From CAWVSB01 sp036960375 (lineage in GTDB: Bacteria > Pseudomonadota > Gammaproteobacteria > Pseudomonadales > CAWVSB01), in contig JBALVY010000011.1 in the NCBI GenBank assembly GCA_036960375.1, forward strand, positions 62,001 through 126,000: 64,000 nt of DNA, read 5' to 3'. Of the stretch, positions 1 to 9,507 are shown one piece after another. Under the pieces are notes generated by a model. The model saw only the letters and a list, made by a program, of their open reading frames with translations, had not been told where the DNA came from and made no database searches. Position 1 is the stretch's first letter; each line of letters opens with the position of its first letter. The translations under genes were made by a program, and so were the position numbers.

Positions 1-523
1 GTTCGATCTGTTTTTTCAGCGTTTGATTGAAATATGGAGCAATGTGCCTTTTCTCTATGTCGTCATGATCATCGCATCAATCATCACCCCGGGATTTTGG
101 ACACTGGCATTAATAATGATTGTTTTTGGCTGGATGTCGATGACCTGGTATATGCGAACCGTCACCTATCAGGAAAAAGCAAAAGACTACGTCATGGCGG
201 CACGCGCCTGCGGTGCCTCCCACAGCCGCATCATGTTCCGCCATATCTTACCCAATACCGTATCGCTGATAGTGACCTTCCTGCCATTCTCTATCACTTC
301 AGGCATTACCTCACTCACCGCGTTGGACTATCTGGGTTTTGGCCTGCCGCCACCAACCCCGAGCTGGGGCGAAATGCTCAGTCAGGGCATCCAAAATCTT
401 GACGCACCGTGGATAGTCGCTTCAGTTGTTGGCTCAATGACTGTGGTTTTAGTGATGGTGACTTATATTGGCGAAGCAGTACGAGAAGCCTATGACCCCA
501 GGAAATTCAGTACCTATGAATAA
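1..523 (+). CDS. ABC transporter permease, YejE-like (5' end cut by window)
   Basis: Inner-membrane permease of a peptide ABC importer of the Yej (microcin C/oligopeptide) type. The frame is open from the first bases, so the gene begins upstream and only the C-terminal ~173 residues are here. Several hydrophobic segments are visible. The cytoplasmic EAA loop, which docks the ATPase, reads AARACGASHSRIMFRHILP, and the family stretch YLGFGLPPPTPSWGEML follows. Its stop lies 8 bases inside the next gene, the lipoprotein binding protein, so the two are probably translationally coupled. Family assignment is firm; the exact substrate is inferred from the whole operon. Confidence 0.9.
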   Translation, partial: FDLFFQRLIEIWSNVPFLYVVMIIASIITPGFWTLALIMIVFGWMSMTWYMRTVTYQEKAKDYVMAARACGASHSRIMFRHILPNTVSLIVTFLPFSITSGITSLTALDYLGFGLPPPTPSWGEMLSQGIQNLDAPWIVASVVGSMTVVLVMVTYIGEAVREAYDPRKFSTYE

Positions 524-2372
524 AATACTTAAAATTATCAGTGCCAGCCTGTTCGCAGTTTTATTAATTGGCTGCGGCAGCGAGCAGCAAGACCCGACAG
601 AAACCGTGCTTGAAGCGCAGGTATTAGCGGCCTACCCGATAAGCGAATTAACCGAAGAATTGATATGGGAGACCAATCTGGATGACCCCATATTCGCTGA
701 TCCACAGGCGATCAAGGGCGGCACACTTCGCATGTACAATAGTGCCTTCCCTCTCACCCTGCGATCGGTCGGCCCTGATTCAAACAATCAAATGCGCACA
801 CTGGTACAAGGCAACCAATTGGGTTTGATCGACATGCACCCGGTAACCGATAAGGTTATCCCTGTTTTGGCAACACACTGGGCCTACGGTAACGATGGCA
901 AAACAATTTATTACAAACTGAACCCCCAGGCGCGCTGGTCAGATGGCAAGGCTATTCGCGCAGACGACTATTTATTTACCCTCGATTTTATGCGCTCACC
1001 CGATATCCTGGCGCCCTGGTACAACAATCACTATACGACCGAAATCCTTGAGGTAAAGAAGTACGACGACTTGACTATTAGTGTCACAGGGTCAACCGCA
1101 AAACCTAAGGCGGACCTGCATTATTACTACAGTATCAGTCCGACACCTCGTCACTTCCATATTTTAAATGAGGATTGGGTAAAAAATTACAACTGGAAGA
1201 TAGAGCCCAATTCAGGCCCTTACAAAATAACCAATATCCGAAAGGGCAAATATCTCGACCTCGAACTAAAAAAAGACTGGTGGGCAAAAGATCTTAAGTA
1301 TTTCAAATACCGTTTCAACGTAGATAGAATTCGGGTCAAGGTTATCCGTGATGAAGAGATTGCCTTTCGTCATTTCATGAAAGGTGAATTGGATCTATTT
1401 CCGATAAAAGCACCCAAATTCTGGCACGAACGCGCAACGGGACCGCTAATCGACAACGGTTATATCCATAAAATTCAGTTCTATAACAACATTGCGCGCT
1501 CTCCCTTTGGTTTTTACCTGAATCAGGATAGCAAACCCCTCGACGAACCCGGTATGAGAGAGGCTCTGGCCAGTGCCATTAATTTCGACGGCATGTTGGA
1601 AAACGTATTGCGCGGCGACTATGAAAGACTGCCTAGTTTTAATACCGGCCACGGAAAATATTCTAATACGGAACTTACCGCGCCAAAATTTGATCTTGAT
1701 AAGGCCAACGCTTTATTGGATGCAGCAGGATGGGATACTCGGGACAGCAACGGTATTCGAACAAAAAACGGCGAAGCGCTGAACTTTGGTATTACCTATG
1801 GCACCGCCATACACACCGATGGTCTTGTTTATCTGAAAGAGGAAGCCAAAAAAGCCGGTATTGAATTACGTCTCGACATGCTCGATGCTGCCTCCTTTTT
1901 CAAAAAACTGAACGAAAAAACGTATCAATTGGCGATGCTGAGCTTCGGCGTAGGATACCGTCCCGCTTACTGGCAACACTTCCATTCTGAAAACGCCCAC
2001 AAACCCCAAACCAATAATATGACCAATATGGATAAGCCTGAAATCGACGAACTTATCATGCAGTACCGGGCGGCCACAGCGGCACAAGACAGAGAACGCT
2101 TGTCGCGTGATATCTCGACGCTCATTCATCAACAGGGAGCATTCATACCTGGTTATTACGCGCCTTATACTCGTAGTGCCTACTGGCGCTGGCTTCGTCT
2201 ACCTTCATTCGTAGGCACTGCGCAGAATAGCAGTCCCTTTGATTTATTTGGCAATACCGGCGGTCTGTTCTGGCTTGACCCCAAGATCAAAGAAGAAACA
2301 CTGGCAGGTAAAAAAGCCAAGCAGGTTTTTGAAAAACAGATACTGCTTGATACGCAACATAAGGTGCAATAG
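516..2372 (+). CDS. Peptide ABC transporter substrate-binding lipoprotein, YejA-like
   Basis: Extracytoplasmic solute-binding protein (SBP_bac_5 family) that should deliver peptides to the adjacent permease. The start at 516 gives 618 residues beginning with a lipoprotein signal peptide, MNKILKIISASLFAVLLIGC, with lipobox LIGC; the frame stays open further upstream but that would bury the signal peptide. The early stretch KGGTLRMYNSAFP and a C-terminal region with several Trp/Tyr resemble YejA relatives. It overlaps the permease gene by 8 bases and abuts the next ATPase gene directly. Whether it binds microcin-C-like or ordinary oligopeptides cannot be read from sequence. Confidence 0.9.
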   Translation: MNKILKIISASLFAVLLIGCGSEQQDPTETVLEAQVLAAYPISELTEELIWETNLDDPIFADPQAIKGGTLRMYNSAFPLTLRSVGPDSNNQMRTLVQGNQLGLIDMHPVTDKVIPVLATHWAYGNDGKTIYYKLNPQARWSDGKAIRADDYLFTLDFMRSPDILAPWYNNHYTTEILEVKKYDDLTISVTGSTAKPKADLHYYYSISPTPRHFHILNEDWVKNYNWKIEPNSGPYKITNIRKGKYLDLELKKDWWAKDLKYFKYRFNVDRIRVKVIRDEEIAFRHFMKGELDLFPIKAPKFWHERATGPLIDNGYIHKIQFYNNIARSPFGFYLNQDSKPLDEPGMREALASAINFDGMLENVLRGDYERLPSFNTGHGKYSNTELTAPKFDLDKANALLDAAGWDTRDSNGIRTKNGEALNFGITYGTAIHTDGLVYLKEEAKKAGIELRLDMLDAASFFKKLNEKTYQLAMLSFGVGYRPAYWQHFHSENAHKPQTNNMTNMDKPEIDELIMQYRAATAAQDRERLSRDISTLIHQQGAFIPGYYAPYTRSAYWRWLRLPSFVGTAQNSSPFDLFGNTGGLFWLDPKIKEETLAGKKAKQVFEKQILLDTQHKVQ

Positions 2373-3353
2373 GTGAGTCTGTTATCTGTCCGTAATCTCT
2401 CCGTCAGCTTTGCCAGCGATAGAGGACCTTTACAGGTATTGGACAATATCAACTTCGATTTGGAGAAGGGAGAGACGCTGGGGCTTGTGGGCGAGTCTGG
2501 CTGCGGTAAAAGTGTCACAGCCCTTTCCATTATTGATCTTCTTCCCAAGCCCTCAGGTCAGATTATCAACGGTGAAATCGTACTGAACGGCAGAGATATT
2601 GTCGCTATTCCTGTCAAAGAGCGATACCAGATCAGAGGCAAGCGTATTGCCATGATCTTTCAAGAACCGATGACTGCACTAAACCCCGTGCACCGTATTG
2701 GACGACAACTGGCAGAAGTCTATCGTTTACATTTTCCGGCGATGCGCAGTAACGATATCATTCAGGCGTCAGCAGAAATGCTTGGCAAAGTCGGCATTGC
2801 TGACCCGCTGCAACGGTTGATGGAATATCCTCACCAATTATCGGGCGGAATGCGACAGCGAGTAATGATTGCAATGGCACTGGCTTGCGAGCCCGACATA
2901 CTAATAGCCGATGAACCCACTACGGCGCTGGACGTGACCATTCAGGCACAAATACTCGGCTTGCTGCGAGACCTACAGCGAGCCAACGGTATGTCTATTT
3001 TGTTTATTACCCACGATTTGGGCGTTGTAGCGGAAATGTGTGACCGCGTAGCCGTCATGTATGCAGGCCGCCTGGTGGAACAGGCTCCGGTTATTCCCTT
3101 ATTTGAGACGCCCTGTCACCCCTATACAAAGGGTTTATTAGCCTCGTTGCCGCAGCTGTCATATCAACCGAAAACACCGCTGCCGACCATTGCCGGTTCC
3201 GTACCTCCCATCAGTGAATTCGGCCATGCCTGTCGTTTTTCAAACCGCTGCCATCACGTCACGCCTGAATGTGAACGGGAACGACCACACCAGCAAATCA
3301 TTGGATATGGCAGGACAGTAGCGTGCCTGCGGTGGAAGGAATTACAACAGTGA
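2373..3353 (+). CDS. Peptide ABC transporter ATPase (DppD-like, first of pair)
   Basis: Cytoplasmic ATPase subunit of the peptide importer, 326 residues, GTG start immediately after the binding-protein stop. Walker A GESGCGKS at residues 40-47, Q-loop FQEPMTALNP with Gln97, signature LSGGMRQR at 156-163, Walker B ILIADE at 176-181. The C-terminus carries the oligopeptide-transporter extension with HPYTKGLL and a Cys-containing tail typical of DppD/OppD. In E. coli yejF both ATPase halves are fused in one protein; here the halves are two complete genes. The stop overlaps the next start (GTGA). Confidence 0.93.
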   Translation: MSLLSVRNLSVSFASDRGPLQVLDNINFDLEKGETLGLVGESGCGKSVTALSIIDLLPKPSGQIINGEIVLNGRDIVAIPVKERYQIRGKRIAMIFQEPMTALNPVHRIGRQLAEVYRLHFPAMRSNDIIQASAEMLGKVGIADPLQRLMEYPHQLSGGMRQRVMIAMALACEPDILIADEPTTALDVTIQAQILGLLRDLQRANGMSILFITHDLGVVAEMCDRVAVMYAGRLVEQAPVIPLFETPCHPYTKGLLASLPQLSYQPKTPLPTIAGSVPPISEFGHACRFSNRCHHVTPECERERPHQQIIGYGRTVACLRWKELQQ

Positions 3354-4324
3354 CTACCCCTTTATTGAGCATCAGCAAGCTAACAAAACACTTCCCGGTG
3401 CGGGGTGGCATCTTCTTACGCTCTATCGGCGCAGTACATGCTGTCGATAATGTATCGCTCGAAATATACCCTGGCGAAACATTAGGTCTGGTGGGCGAGT
3501 CTGGCTGCGGCAAAAGTACGCTGGGTAAAACCCTGATGCAGTTGCTCGGCCAGTATGAAGGCTCAATAAAATTCAACGGCAAAGATTTATCAACCCTCGA
3601 CAAACAAGGCAAACGTGAACTGCGACAGGATGTGCAGATGATATTCCAGGATCCAATGGCTTCATTGAATCCACGCCATACGATAGGCCAAATAATTGAA
3701 GAACCTTTGGTTATTAATAACTACGGCGATGCCATAAAACGGCAAAAGCGGGTAGAAGAGTTACTGCAACGGGTAGGCCTTGGGCGTGATAGCATACAAC
3801 GTTATCCTCACGAGTTTTCGGGAGGTCAACGCCAGCGTATCGGTATTGCTAGAGCACTGGCCCTAAAACCCAAGCTAATTGTCTGTGATGAGGCCGTGTC
3901 AGCGCTTGATGTATCCATTCAATCTCAAATTCTTAACCTGCTACTGGATTTACAGCAAGATTTAGGACTAGCCCTGCTATTTATCTCACATGATTTATCC
4001 GTTGTTCGTCATATTTCAGATCGCATTGCGGTGATGTATCTAGGTGAAATTGTAGAAACCGGGCCTACCTCTGAGGTGTATGCCAAACCGCTACATCCTT
4101 ATACCCAGGCATTGATAGAAGCCATTCCCCAACCGATTCCTGGCAGAAAAGTCCACCGACAGGTATTAAGTGGCGACGTGCCGTCTGCCATAAACCCTCC
4201 CAAGGGCTGCCGCTTTCACCCACGTTGCCCCCACGCCGATCGACTGTGTAGCGAGCAAACTGTTCAACTTGCACCCGCATCCGATAACCACCGTATTGCT
4301 TGTCACCACTGGAAAGATCTATAA
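3350..4324 (+). CDS. Peptide ABC transporter ATPase (DppF-like, second of pair)
   Basis: Second ATPase of the importer, about 324 residues. I chose the GTG at 3350 because GGAAGGA lies 9 bases before it and the start overlaps the previous stop by 4 bases; an upstream GTG at 3323 lacks such a site. Walker A GESGCGKS, FQDPMASLNP after the Q-loop, signature FSGGQRQR, Walker B LIVCDE, and the oligopeptide C-terminal extension (LHPYTQALIEA, then a Cys-rich end). Together with the preceding ATPase it should form the heterodimer powering the importer. It ends 33 bases from the end of the convergent sensor kinase gene. Confidence 0.93.
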   Translation: MTTPLLSISKLTKHFPVRGGIFLRSIGAVHAVDNVSLEIYPGETLGLVGESGCGKSTLGKTLMQLLGQYEGSIKFNGKDLSTLDKQGKRELRQDVQMIFQDPMASLNPRHTIGQIIEEPLVINNYGDAIKRQKRVEELLQRVGLGRDSIQRYPHEFSGGQRQRIGIARALALKPKLIVCDEAVSALDVSIQSQILNLLLDLQQDLGLALLFISHDLSVVRHISDRIAVMYLGEIVETGPTSEVYAKPLHPYTQALIEAIPQPIPGRKVHRQVLSGDVPSAINPPKGCRFHPRCPHADRLCSEQTVQLAPASDNHRIACHHWKDL

Positions 4325-4356
4325 GGCATCGCTATGTGGTGGCAAAAAACATAGGC

Positions 4357-6597
4357 CTAAACGGTGAGATTCTTTACAGACAACGCTAAATCGTCCAATA
4401 GGCGGTAAGTTACATCTGAATTTTCCTGTTCAATGCTGCGCTCCAGCTGCAACAGTAAGCTGTGTATATGATTTAGGCCCCACAGTCCGGCCGCGCCTTT
4501 CATCTGGTGGCTCTCCTCAAGTACATCGTATTGACCATCACCTCTCACTAAAAGTGTCCGAATCAGTGCTAGCTTATGTAGAAACTCGTCTTTGATCTCC
4601 CCCAGGATGTCCTTGTCCAGGCTCATAGCAGACTGAGTTTTCGTTTCGCTATTATTGCGAGAGCTGAGTATTGTTTTTATCGAGAGTATCAAACTGTCAC
4701 CCGGTAACGGCTTATACAACAGACGATTAATACCCGACTCAGTCATCTCGCCGATGATCCGGTCACTGGTATCCGCGGTTACTGCAATAATGGGAGTATC
4801 CTGGTAACCATCCATCTGCCGCAGCCTTTTTGATGCTTCGAAGCCATCCATTTCAGGCATATGGATATCGAGTAAAACCAGATCAAACAATCTTTCATCG
4901 GCTATTGCCAGCATTTCCGGCCCACTTTCAGCGAAAGTAACCCTGGCGCCCTGTTTTTCAATTACCCGACGAAACCAGGCGCGGTTAAGTTTGTTATCCT
5001 CAGCGAGTAATATCCAGTAGCCCTTCAGTGAGCTCCCAATGGCGTCCGAGCTGGGGATCGTTGGGGTTTGATTCAAATGTAAAATGCGATCGAAAAGGCC
5101 GAATAGATCCTTACTACGTATTACCTTGTGCTGGTAAAACACACGAGTTTGATCAAATACCAATGCAGGAATTTTTACCTGGGTCCCCAAAATTAGCACT
5201 GGCCCAGTGAATATACGACAAAGGCGATCCAGATTCGCCTGCTGAGCAACGAAAGGCGTTTTGGTGGATACACACAGGATGACCATCGCTGTGCTCCCGT
5301 CGACGTCTGAGAGTAAATGGTTAAAGTCCTGAAAGCCTTTGCAACGGCTAGTCCAATGATCAAATACTTTGCCGCTCACGTGACAGGAAACAGCATGGTC
5401 ATCAAAATAAAGTAGGGATACATCGTTCTTAGGCGAACTGATCTGCTCATCCTCTTCATAGCCGAGTCGAATATCGAATTGAATCTTAGTGCCCTCACCC
5501 GTACTTTCAATAATGATTGAGCCATTCATCATTTCAATCAATTGCTTTGCAATGACAAGTCCCAGCCCACTTCCGCCCGCGCGTCTGGAAATCGATGTAT
5601 CTTCCTGCTCAAAGGGCTGGAACGCTCGCTGAAGAAATTCTTCGCTCATGCCTATACCCGTGTCGGACACTGAACATCTCAGGCGCCAATGTGTCTCATC
5701 GATTACCTCGCCACCAATACGAATAAGCACGTCACCGGATTCAGTGAATTTCAGTGAATTTGAAATAAAATTGTGAATGATCTGTCCAAACCGCACCGCA
5801 TCACCAACCAGAATTTTTGGTAAAGCCGGGTCGATGTCCTGTAGCAGTTGAATATCCTTGTCTCCAGCCGACCGGGCATGCATTGAAACAATTTCTTCCA
5901 GACACTGGCGGCTGTTAAAGGCTGTTGAATCCAGCTCAACCACAGTCGAATTCAGACGAGAATAATTCAATATATCGTCAATTACCGATAGCAGGATATT
6001 AGATGCCAAGCGAATATTCGTGCTGTAACCAATCCTTTGCGGGTCTAATCCTTCCTGCTCTAGTAAATCTGAAAATCCGAGAATTGCAGTTAAGGGTGTT
6101 CTTAGCTCATGACTCATGCGAGCCAAAAAATCGTCCCTGGCCGCCATCGCCTGATTGAGTTCATCGCGGGTTTTCTCCAACTCACTGTTACGCTGCTCTA
6201 GATCTATTAAGGTCAGTTGTAACTGCTGCGTGGCGCTTTCTGCCCGCCCTTGAGCAGAATCAAAACGCTTGGTCAGACGACTAATACGGCTCCCTAGTTG
6301 TCCGGTATTAAAGAAACCAGATGAAGCCTTGGTTCGATAGGAATTATCGCCATTTTCTACTCTGTCCAACAGTCTGTTTAGCGCCTCCAAAGGCTTGACT
6401 ACAGTATGACCCACCAGATAACTGACTGGAAATATAGCCGCCAAAGCGAGTAAAATCACCGTCGCCGTACTAGCAGGAATATAGTGTAGGTGATGCATAG
6501 AGGCGGCAGAGATAGCGAAGATAAAAACGACAAACGGTAGTCCCATACTAAGAAGTATTCGACCACGTATAGTATTAAGTTTATTCAAATGCATCAT
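4357..6597 (-). CDS. Hybrid sensor histidine kinase, BarA-like, with REC and Hpt domains
   Basis: Inner-membrane multi-step phosphorelay kinase, 746 residues. Two membrane segments lie at about 12-33 and 42-64 with almost no periplasmic loop, then a HAMP-like region (65-115), a coiled coil (115-155), the HisKA box MSHELRTPLTAILGFSDLLE with His163, and a HATPase with Asn276/Asn280, DTGIG 312-316 and GSGLGL 342-347. Residues 391-510 look like a degenerate receiver without an obvious phospho-Asp. A true receiver at 526-645 has VLLDIHMPEMDG with Asp577, and an Hpt domain has His697 in SHQMKG. The order matches BarA/GacS kinases, which signal to UvrY/GacA; no partner response regulator lies in this window, so the target is unknown. 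Confidence 0.93.
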   Translation of the reverse strand: MMHLNKLNTIRGRILLSMGLPFVVFIFAISAASMHHLHYIPASTATVILLALAAIFPVSYLVGHTVVKPLEALNRLLDRVENGDNSYRTKASSGFFNTGQLGSRISRLTKRFDSAQGRAESATQQLQLTLIDLEQRNSELEKTRDELNQAMAARDDFLARMSHELRTPLTAILGFSDLLEQEGLDPQRIGYSTNIRLASNILLSVIDDILNYSRLNSTVVELDSTAFNSRQCLEEIVSMHARSAGDKDIQLLQDIDPALPKILVGDAVRFGQIIHNFISNSLKFTESGDVLIRIGGEVIDETHWRLRCSVSDTGIGMSEEFLQRAFQPFEQEDTSISRRAGGSGLGLVIAKQLIEMMNGSIIIESTGEGTKIQFDIRLGYEEDEQISSPKNDVSLLYFDDHAVSCHVSGKVFDHWTSRCKGFQDFNHLLSDVDGSTAMVILCVSTKTPFVAQQANLDRLCRIFTGPVLILGTQVKIPALVFDQTRVFYQHKVIRSKDLFGLFDRILHLNQTPTIPSSDAIGSSLKGYWILLAEDNKLNRAWFRRVIEKQGARVTFAESGPEMLAIADERLFDLVLLDIHMPEMDGFEASKRLRQMDGYQDTPIIAVTADTSDRIIGEMTESGINRLLYKPLPGDSLILSIKTILSSRNNSETKTQSAMSLDKDILGEIKDEFLHKLALIRTLLVRGDGQYDVLEESHQMKGAAGLWGLNHIHSLLLQLERSIEQENSDVTYRLLDDLALSVKNLTV

Positions 6598-6623
6598 GGC
6601 TCATCCTTAAGCAGAAATTATTT

Positions 6624-7334
6624 TTATACCTTAACTAGTAGATTTTTCAGATAAGCCGGCAAACATTCTCCCGCTTTACCGTGTATATGTTGCGAAAACA
6701 ATCTGCTACTTCCGCCTGGATCCAGGTTGATTTCGATTGTCTGGGCACCTGCTTCAGCTGCCACCTGAACAAACCCGGCCGCAGGGTAAACATTGCCCGA
6801 CGTTCCTATCGACAAAAACAGCTTACAGCGTGCTAAAGCGTCATAGATAGTGTCCATATACTTCGGCATTTCGCCAAACCAGACGATATCTGGCCTTAGC
6901 CCTCCACTCTGTCCACACTGCACACAGCAATCATCGATACCCAGATCGCCAGTCTGCTCGCTGACCTCGAAACAGAGCGTACAGTATTTATTCAATAATT
7001 CACCGTGCATATGTAACAGTTTTCGACTGCCGGCACGCTCATGCAGGTTGTCGACATTTTGGGTCACCAGTAAAAACTCGCCCGCATAACTACCTTCAAA
7101 ATCGGCCAACGCAATATGGGCCGCATTGGGTTCTACTGTAGTGAGCTGTTGTCTGCGCTGATTATAAAAGTCTTGCACCACTAGAGGATTTCGGACGAAG
7201 GCCTCGGGTGTAGCGACATCTTCTACCCGATGCCCCTCCCATAAGCCCCCAGCATCACGAAATGTTTTAACACCGGATTCCGCAGAAATCCCAGCGCCGG
7301 TCAGTACTACGATAGACGGAAGATCTTTTGCCAT
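6624..7334 (-). CDS. cobB: NAD-dependent protein deacylase, sirtuin class III
   Basis: Cytoplasmic sirtuin of 236 residues removing acyl groups from lysines with NAD+. Seen: GAGISAESG near residues 13-21, FRDAGGLWE, QNVDNLHERAG at 92-102, catalytic His110 in HMHGEL, and zinc cysteines Cys118, Cys121, a Cys at 136/137 and Cys140. Tyr57 and Arg60 in DFYNQRR are the pair that marks SIRT5-like enzymes acting on succinyl/malonyl-lysine as well as acetyl-lysine, as in E. coli CobB. It sits just upstream of the hybrid kinase on the same strand (26-base gap), so the two may be co-transcribed. Confidence 0.95.
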   Translation of the reverse strand: MAKDLPSIVVLTGAGISAESGVKTFRDAGGLWEGHRVEDVATPEAFVRNPLVVQDFYNQRRQQLTTVEPNAAHIALADFEGSYAGEFLLVTQNVDNLHERAGSRKLLHMHGELLNKYCTLCFEVSEQTGDLGIDDCCVQCGQSGGLRPDIVWFGEMPKYMDTIYDALARCKLFLSIGTSGNVYPAAGFVQVAAEAGAQTIEINLDPGGSSRLFSQHIHGKAGECLPAYLKNLLVKV

Positions 7335-7456
7335 AAGCTGTCCTACAAAAAGGTAATGACCTTACTATACGTTGACGGTTAACATGCTACCAGCAAACAG
7401 AAGCGCATTAATATGGCTTGGCTTGTTAAGACCTTCATGCCCATCGGGAATATTTT

Positions 7457-7951
7457 ATGTCAACTGGAATCTTATTTGTATGCCTGGGTAATATTTGTCG
7501 ATCACCCATGGCACAAGGTGTGCTTGAAACACTTATCGCGGAGCGAAAATTATCAGACAAATTACATGCTGATTCCTGTGGTACTGCTGCGTTTAACGTG
7601 GGCAAGTCTCCCGACCCCAGAGCAATTGCCAGCGCGAATAAAGCTGGCTACGATATTGGCTCGCAAATCGCCAGACAAATAGAAGATGATGACTATCACC
7701 AACATCAGTACATTATTGTTATGGATAGACAAAACCTTATTAACGTCGAGTCCTGGGCGCCGGCAGCCCACCGCGCCAATATTTCATTAATGATGGATCA
7801 TCACCCATCTGCTCGGGGTAATAGCCAGGTCCCGGACCCTTACTATGGAGAAGATCAGGCGTTTGATCAGATCATCAACACCATTGAAATCGCCTGCAAA
7901 GGTTTATTAAATACCATCTGTGAACAACAGCAACTTCGGAACAGTATATGA
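7457..7951 (+). CDS. Low-molecular-weight protein-tyrosine phosphatase
   Basis: Cytoplasmic LMW-PTP of 164 residues. The phosphate loop is VCLGNICRSP with nucleophile Cys9 and Arg15, and the general-acid aspartate sits in VPDPYYG near residue 125. This is the soluble type resembling eukaryotic LMW-PTP; no Wzc-type tyrosine kinase or polysaccharide genes are nearby, so its substrate is unknown. It opens a run of five genes: its stop overlaps the start of the LLM oxidoreductase by 4 bases (ATGA). Confidence 0.93.
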   Translation: MSTGILFVCLGNICRSPMAQGVLETLIAERKLSDKLHADSCGTAAFNVGKSPDPRAIASANKAGYDIGSQIARQIEDDDYHQHQYIIVMDRQNLINVESWAPAAHRANISLMMDHHPSARGNSQVPDPYYGEDQAFDQIINTIEIACKGLLNTICEQQQLRNSI

Positions 7952-8817
7952 AATTTGTTATCTCCATGGCCTATAGTTCGATAGCCGACATTCTTGAGCT
8001 TGCCAGAACGGCAGATGAGACCGGCTGGGATGCAATTACGTTTTCGGACCATATTGTTCATCCGCAGACAATTAATACGCCCTACCCTTACACCGAAAAC
8101 GGAGAACGACGCTGGGATGCTTTTACCGAGTGGCCCGACCCATGGGTAATCATCGGTGCCTGTGCAGCCGTCACAAAAAACCTTCGTTTTACCAACAATG
8201 TATTTGTACTTCCCATTCGCAACCCATTTATTGCGGCCAAGGCAATAAGTACTGCAGCAATTGTTTCCAATAACCGAGTAACGCTAACCGTTGGCGTAGG
8301 CTGGAGTAAAGACGAGTATCAGCTAATGCAGCAGGATTTCCACACTCGTGGTAAACGCTGTGACGAAATGATCGAAATACTGAAGAAACTCTGGACCGGA
8401 GATATGGTTGAGCACCACGGTGAGTTTTATGATTTTGACAAGCTCGAAATGAACCCTGCACCTAGCCAGGACATACCAATATGGGTAGGTGGTATCTCGA
8501 CGGCGGCACATAAACGTGCGGCACGACTCGGTGATGGCTGGCTGAGTGACTTACAGCCCAGCGACGAAATAATCCAAACTGTGGCGCAGATCCAGGCCTA
8601 TAGAAATACCTACGATAGAAGCCATTTACCTTTTGAGGTCATGGCATCACCTTCCGATGCCTGGGATATTAGTGGCTACAAAAAACTCGAAGACGGTGGA
8701 ATCACACATTTGATGACGATGCCCTGGATGTTTTACCACGGTGAAAATGCCAGTTTGGAGCAAAAAAAGGACGGTATTAAGCGCTTCGCCGACGAAATTA
8801 TCAGTAAAATGTCCTAA
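7948..8817 (+). CDS. LLM-class flavin-dependent oxidoreductase
   Basis: Luciferase-like TIM-barrel oxidoreductase, 289 residues, of the group often annotated F420-dependent (TIGR03619-like). Typical pieces are DAITFSDHIVHP near residue 35, a hydrophobic VGVGWSKDEY near 115-125, and IPIWVGGISTAAHKRAARLGDGWL. Cofactor (FMN or F420) and substrate cannot be read from sequence; I see no F420 biosynthesis gene in the window. It overlaps the phosphatase stop by 4 bases and the rsuA start by 1 base (TAATG), so coupled translation with these unrelated functions is likely. Confidence 0.88.
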   Translation: MKFVISMAYSSIADILELARTADETGWDAITFSDHIVHPQTINTPYPYTENGERRWDAFTEWPDPWVIIGACAAVTKNLRFTNNVFVLPIRNPFIAAKAISTAAIVSNNRVTLTVGVGWSKDEYQLMQQDFHTRGKRCDEMIEILKKLWTGDMVEHHGEFYDFDKLEMNPAPSQDIPIWVGGISTAAHKRAARLGDGWLSDLQPSDEIIQTVAQIQAYRNTYDRSHLPFEVMASPSDAWDISGYKKLEDGGITHLMTMPWMFYHGENASLEQKKDGIKRFADEIISKMS

Positions 8818-9506
8818 TGCGTCTGGATAAGCGAATAGCCAATTCTACCGACTACTCCCGCAGCGAGGTCAAAAAAGCCCTGCGCTCGTGTGATGTGTAT
8901 GTCAATGGCGTATGCGCCAACAGTCCGGCACAACAGGTAAGTACGGATGATGACATCAAGATTTTTGGCAATCTATTGCGCGCCCAGGGGTATCGCTACT
9001 TTATGTTAAACAAACCCCTTAATTGTGTATCGGCCAATAAGGATCACCGTCACCCTACGGTGCTCGACTGTATCGATGAAGACAACCATCAGAATTTACA
9101 TATTGCCGGACGGCTTGATATAGATACAACGGGTCTGGTACTTATTACAGATGATGGACAATGGACTCACCGAACCATCAGCCCAATCCGGGATTGCCAA
9201 AAGTGCTACAGGGTCGGGGTCAACGAGCCCGTCAGTGAAGAGGACATCAAAGTTTTCGCCGAAGGCATTTTTCTTTCTGGTGAAAAAAAGTGCTGCCGCC
9301 CTGCTGACTTAAAGGTGATAAGCGACAACGAAGTGTTACTCACCATTAGCGAAGGAAAATTTCACCAGGTCAAACGTATGTTCAAACAGAGAAACAATCG
9401 AGTCATTTCGCTACACCGCGAGTCAATTGGCAATATCGCATTGGACCCCGCTCTGGAACCAGGGCAATACCGTGCGTTAACCCAGACTGAAATAGAGTCC
9501 ATTTAA
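8817..9506 (+). CDS. rsuA: 16S rRNA pseudouridine synthase RsuA family
   Basis: Pseudouridine synthase of 229 residues. An N-terminal S4 RNA-binding domain (LDKRIANSTDYSRSEVKKAL) is followed by the catalytic domain with GRLDIDTTGL; Asp101 is the expected nucleophile, matching Asp102 of E. coli RsuA. The C-terminal GKFHQVKRMF is the family KL/QVRRM motif. RsuA makes pseudouridine 516 in 16S rRNA; the closely related RluE/RluF families modify 23S rRNA, and length plus context with rsmC favour RsuA. Its start overlaps the previous stop by one base. Confidence 0.85.
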   Translation: MRLDKRIANSTDYSRSEVKKALRSCDVYVNGVCANSPAQQVSTDDDIKIFGNLLRAQGYRYFMLNKPLNCVSANKDHRHPTVLDCIDEDNHQNLHIAGRLDIDTTGLVLITDDGQWTHRTISPIRDCQKCYRVGVNEPVSEEDIKVFAEGIFLSGEKKCCRPADLKVISDNEVLLTISEGKFHQVKRMFKQRNNRVISLHRESIGNIALDPALEPGQYRALTQTEIESI

Positions 9507-9507
9507 T

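Noticed and set aside
5738..5762. Direct repeat TTCAGTGAAT twice within the sensor kinase gene
   Set aside because: It encodes normal residues of the ATPase domain; short repeats like this occur by chance.
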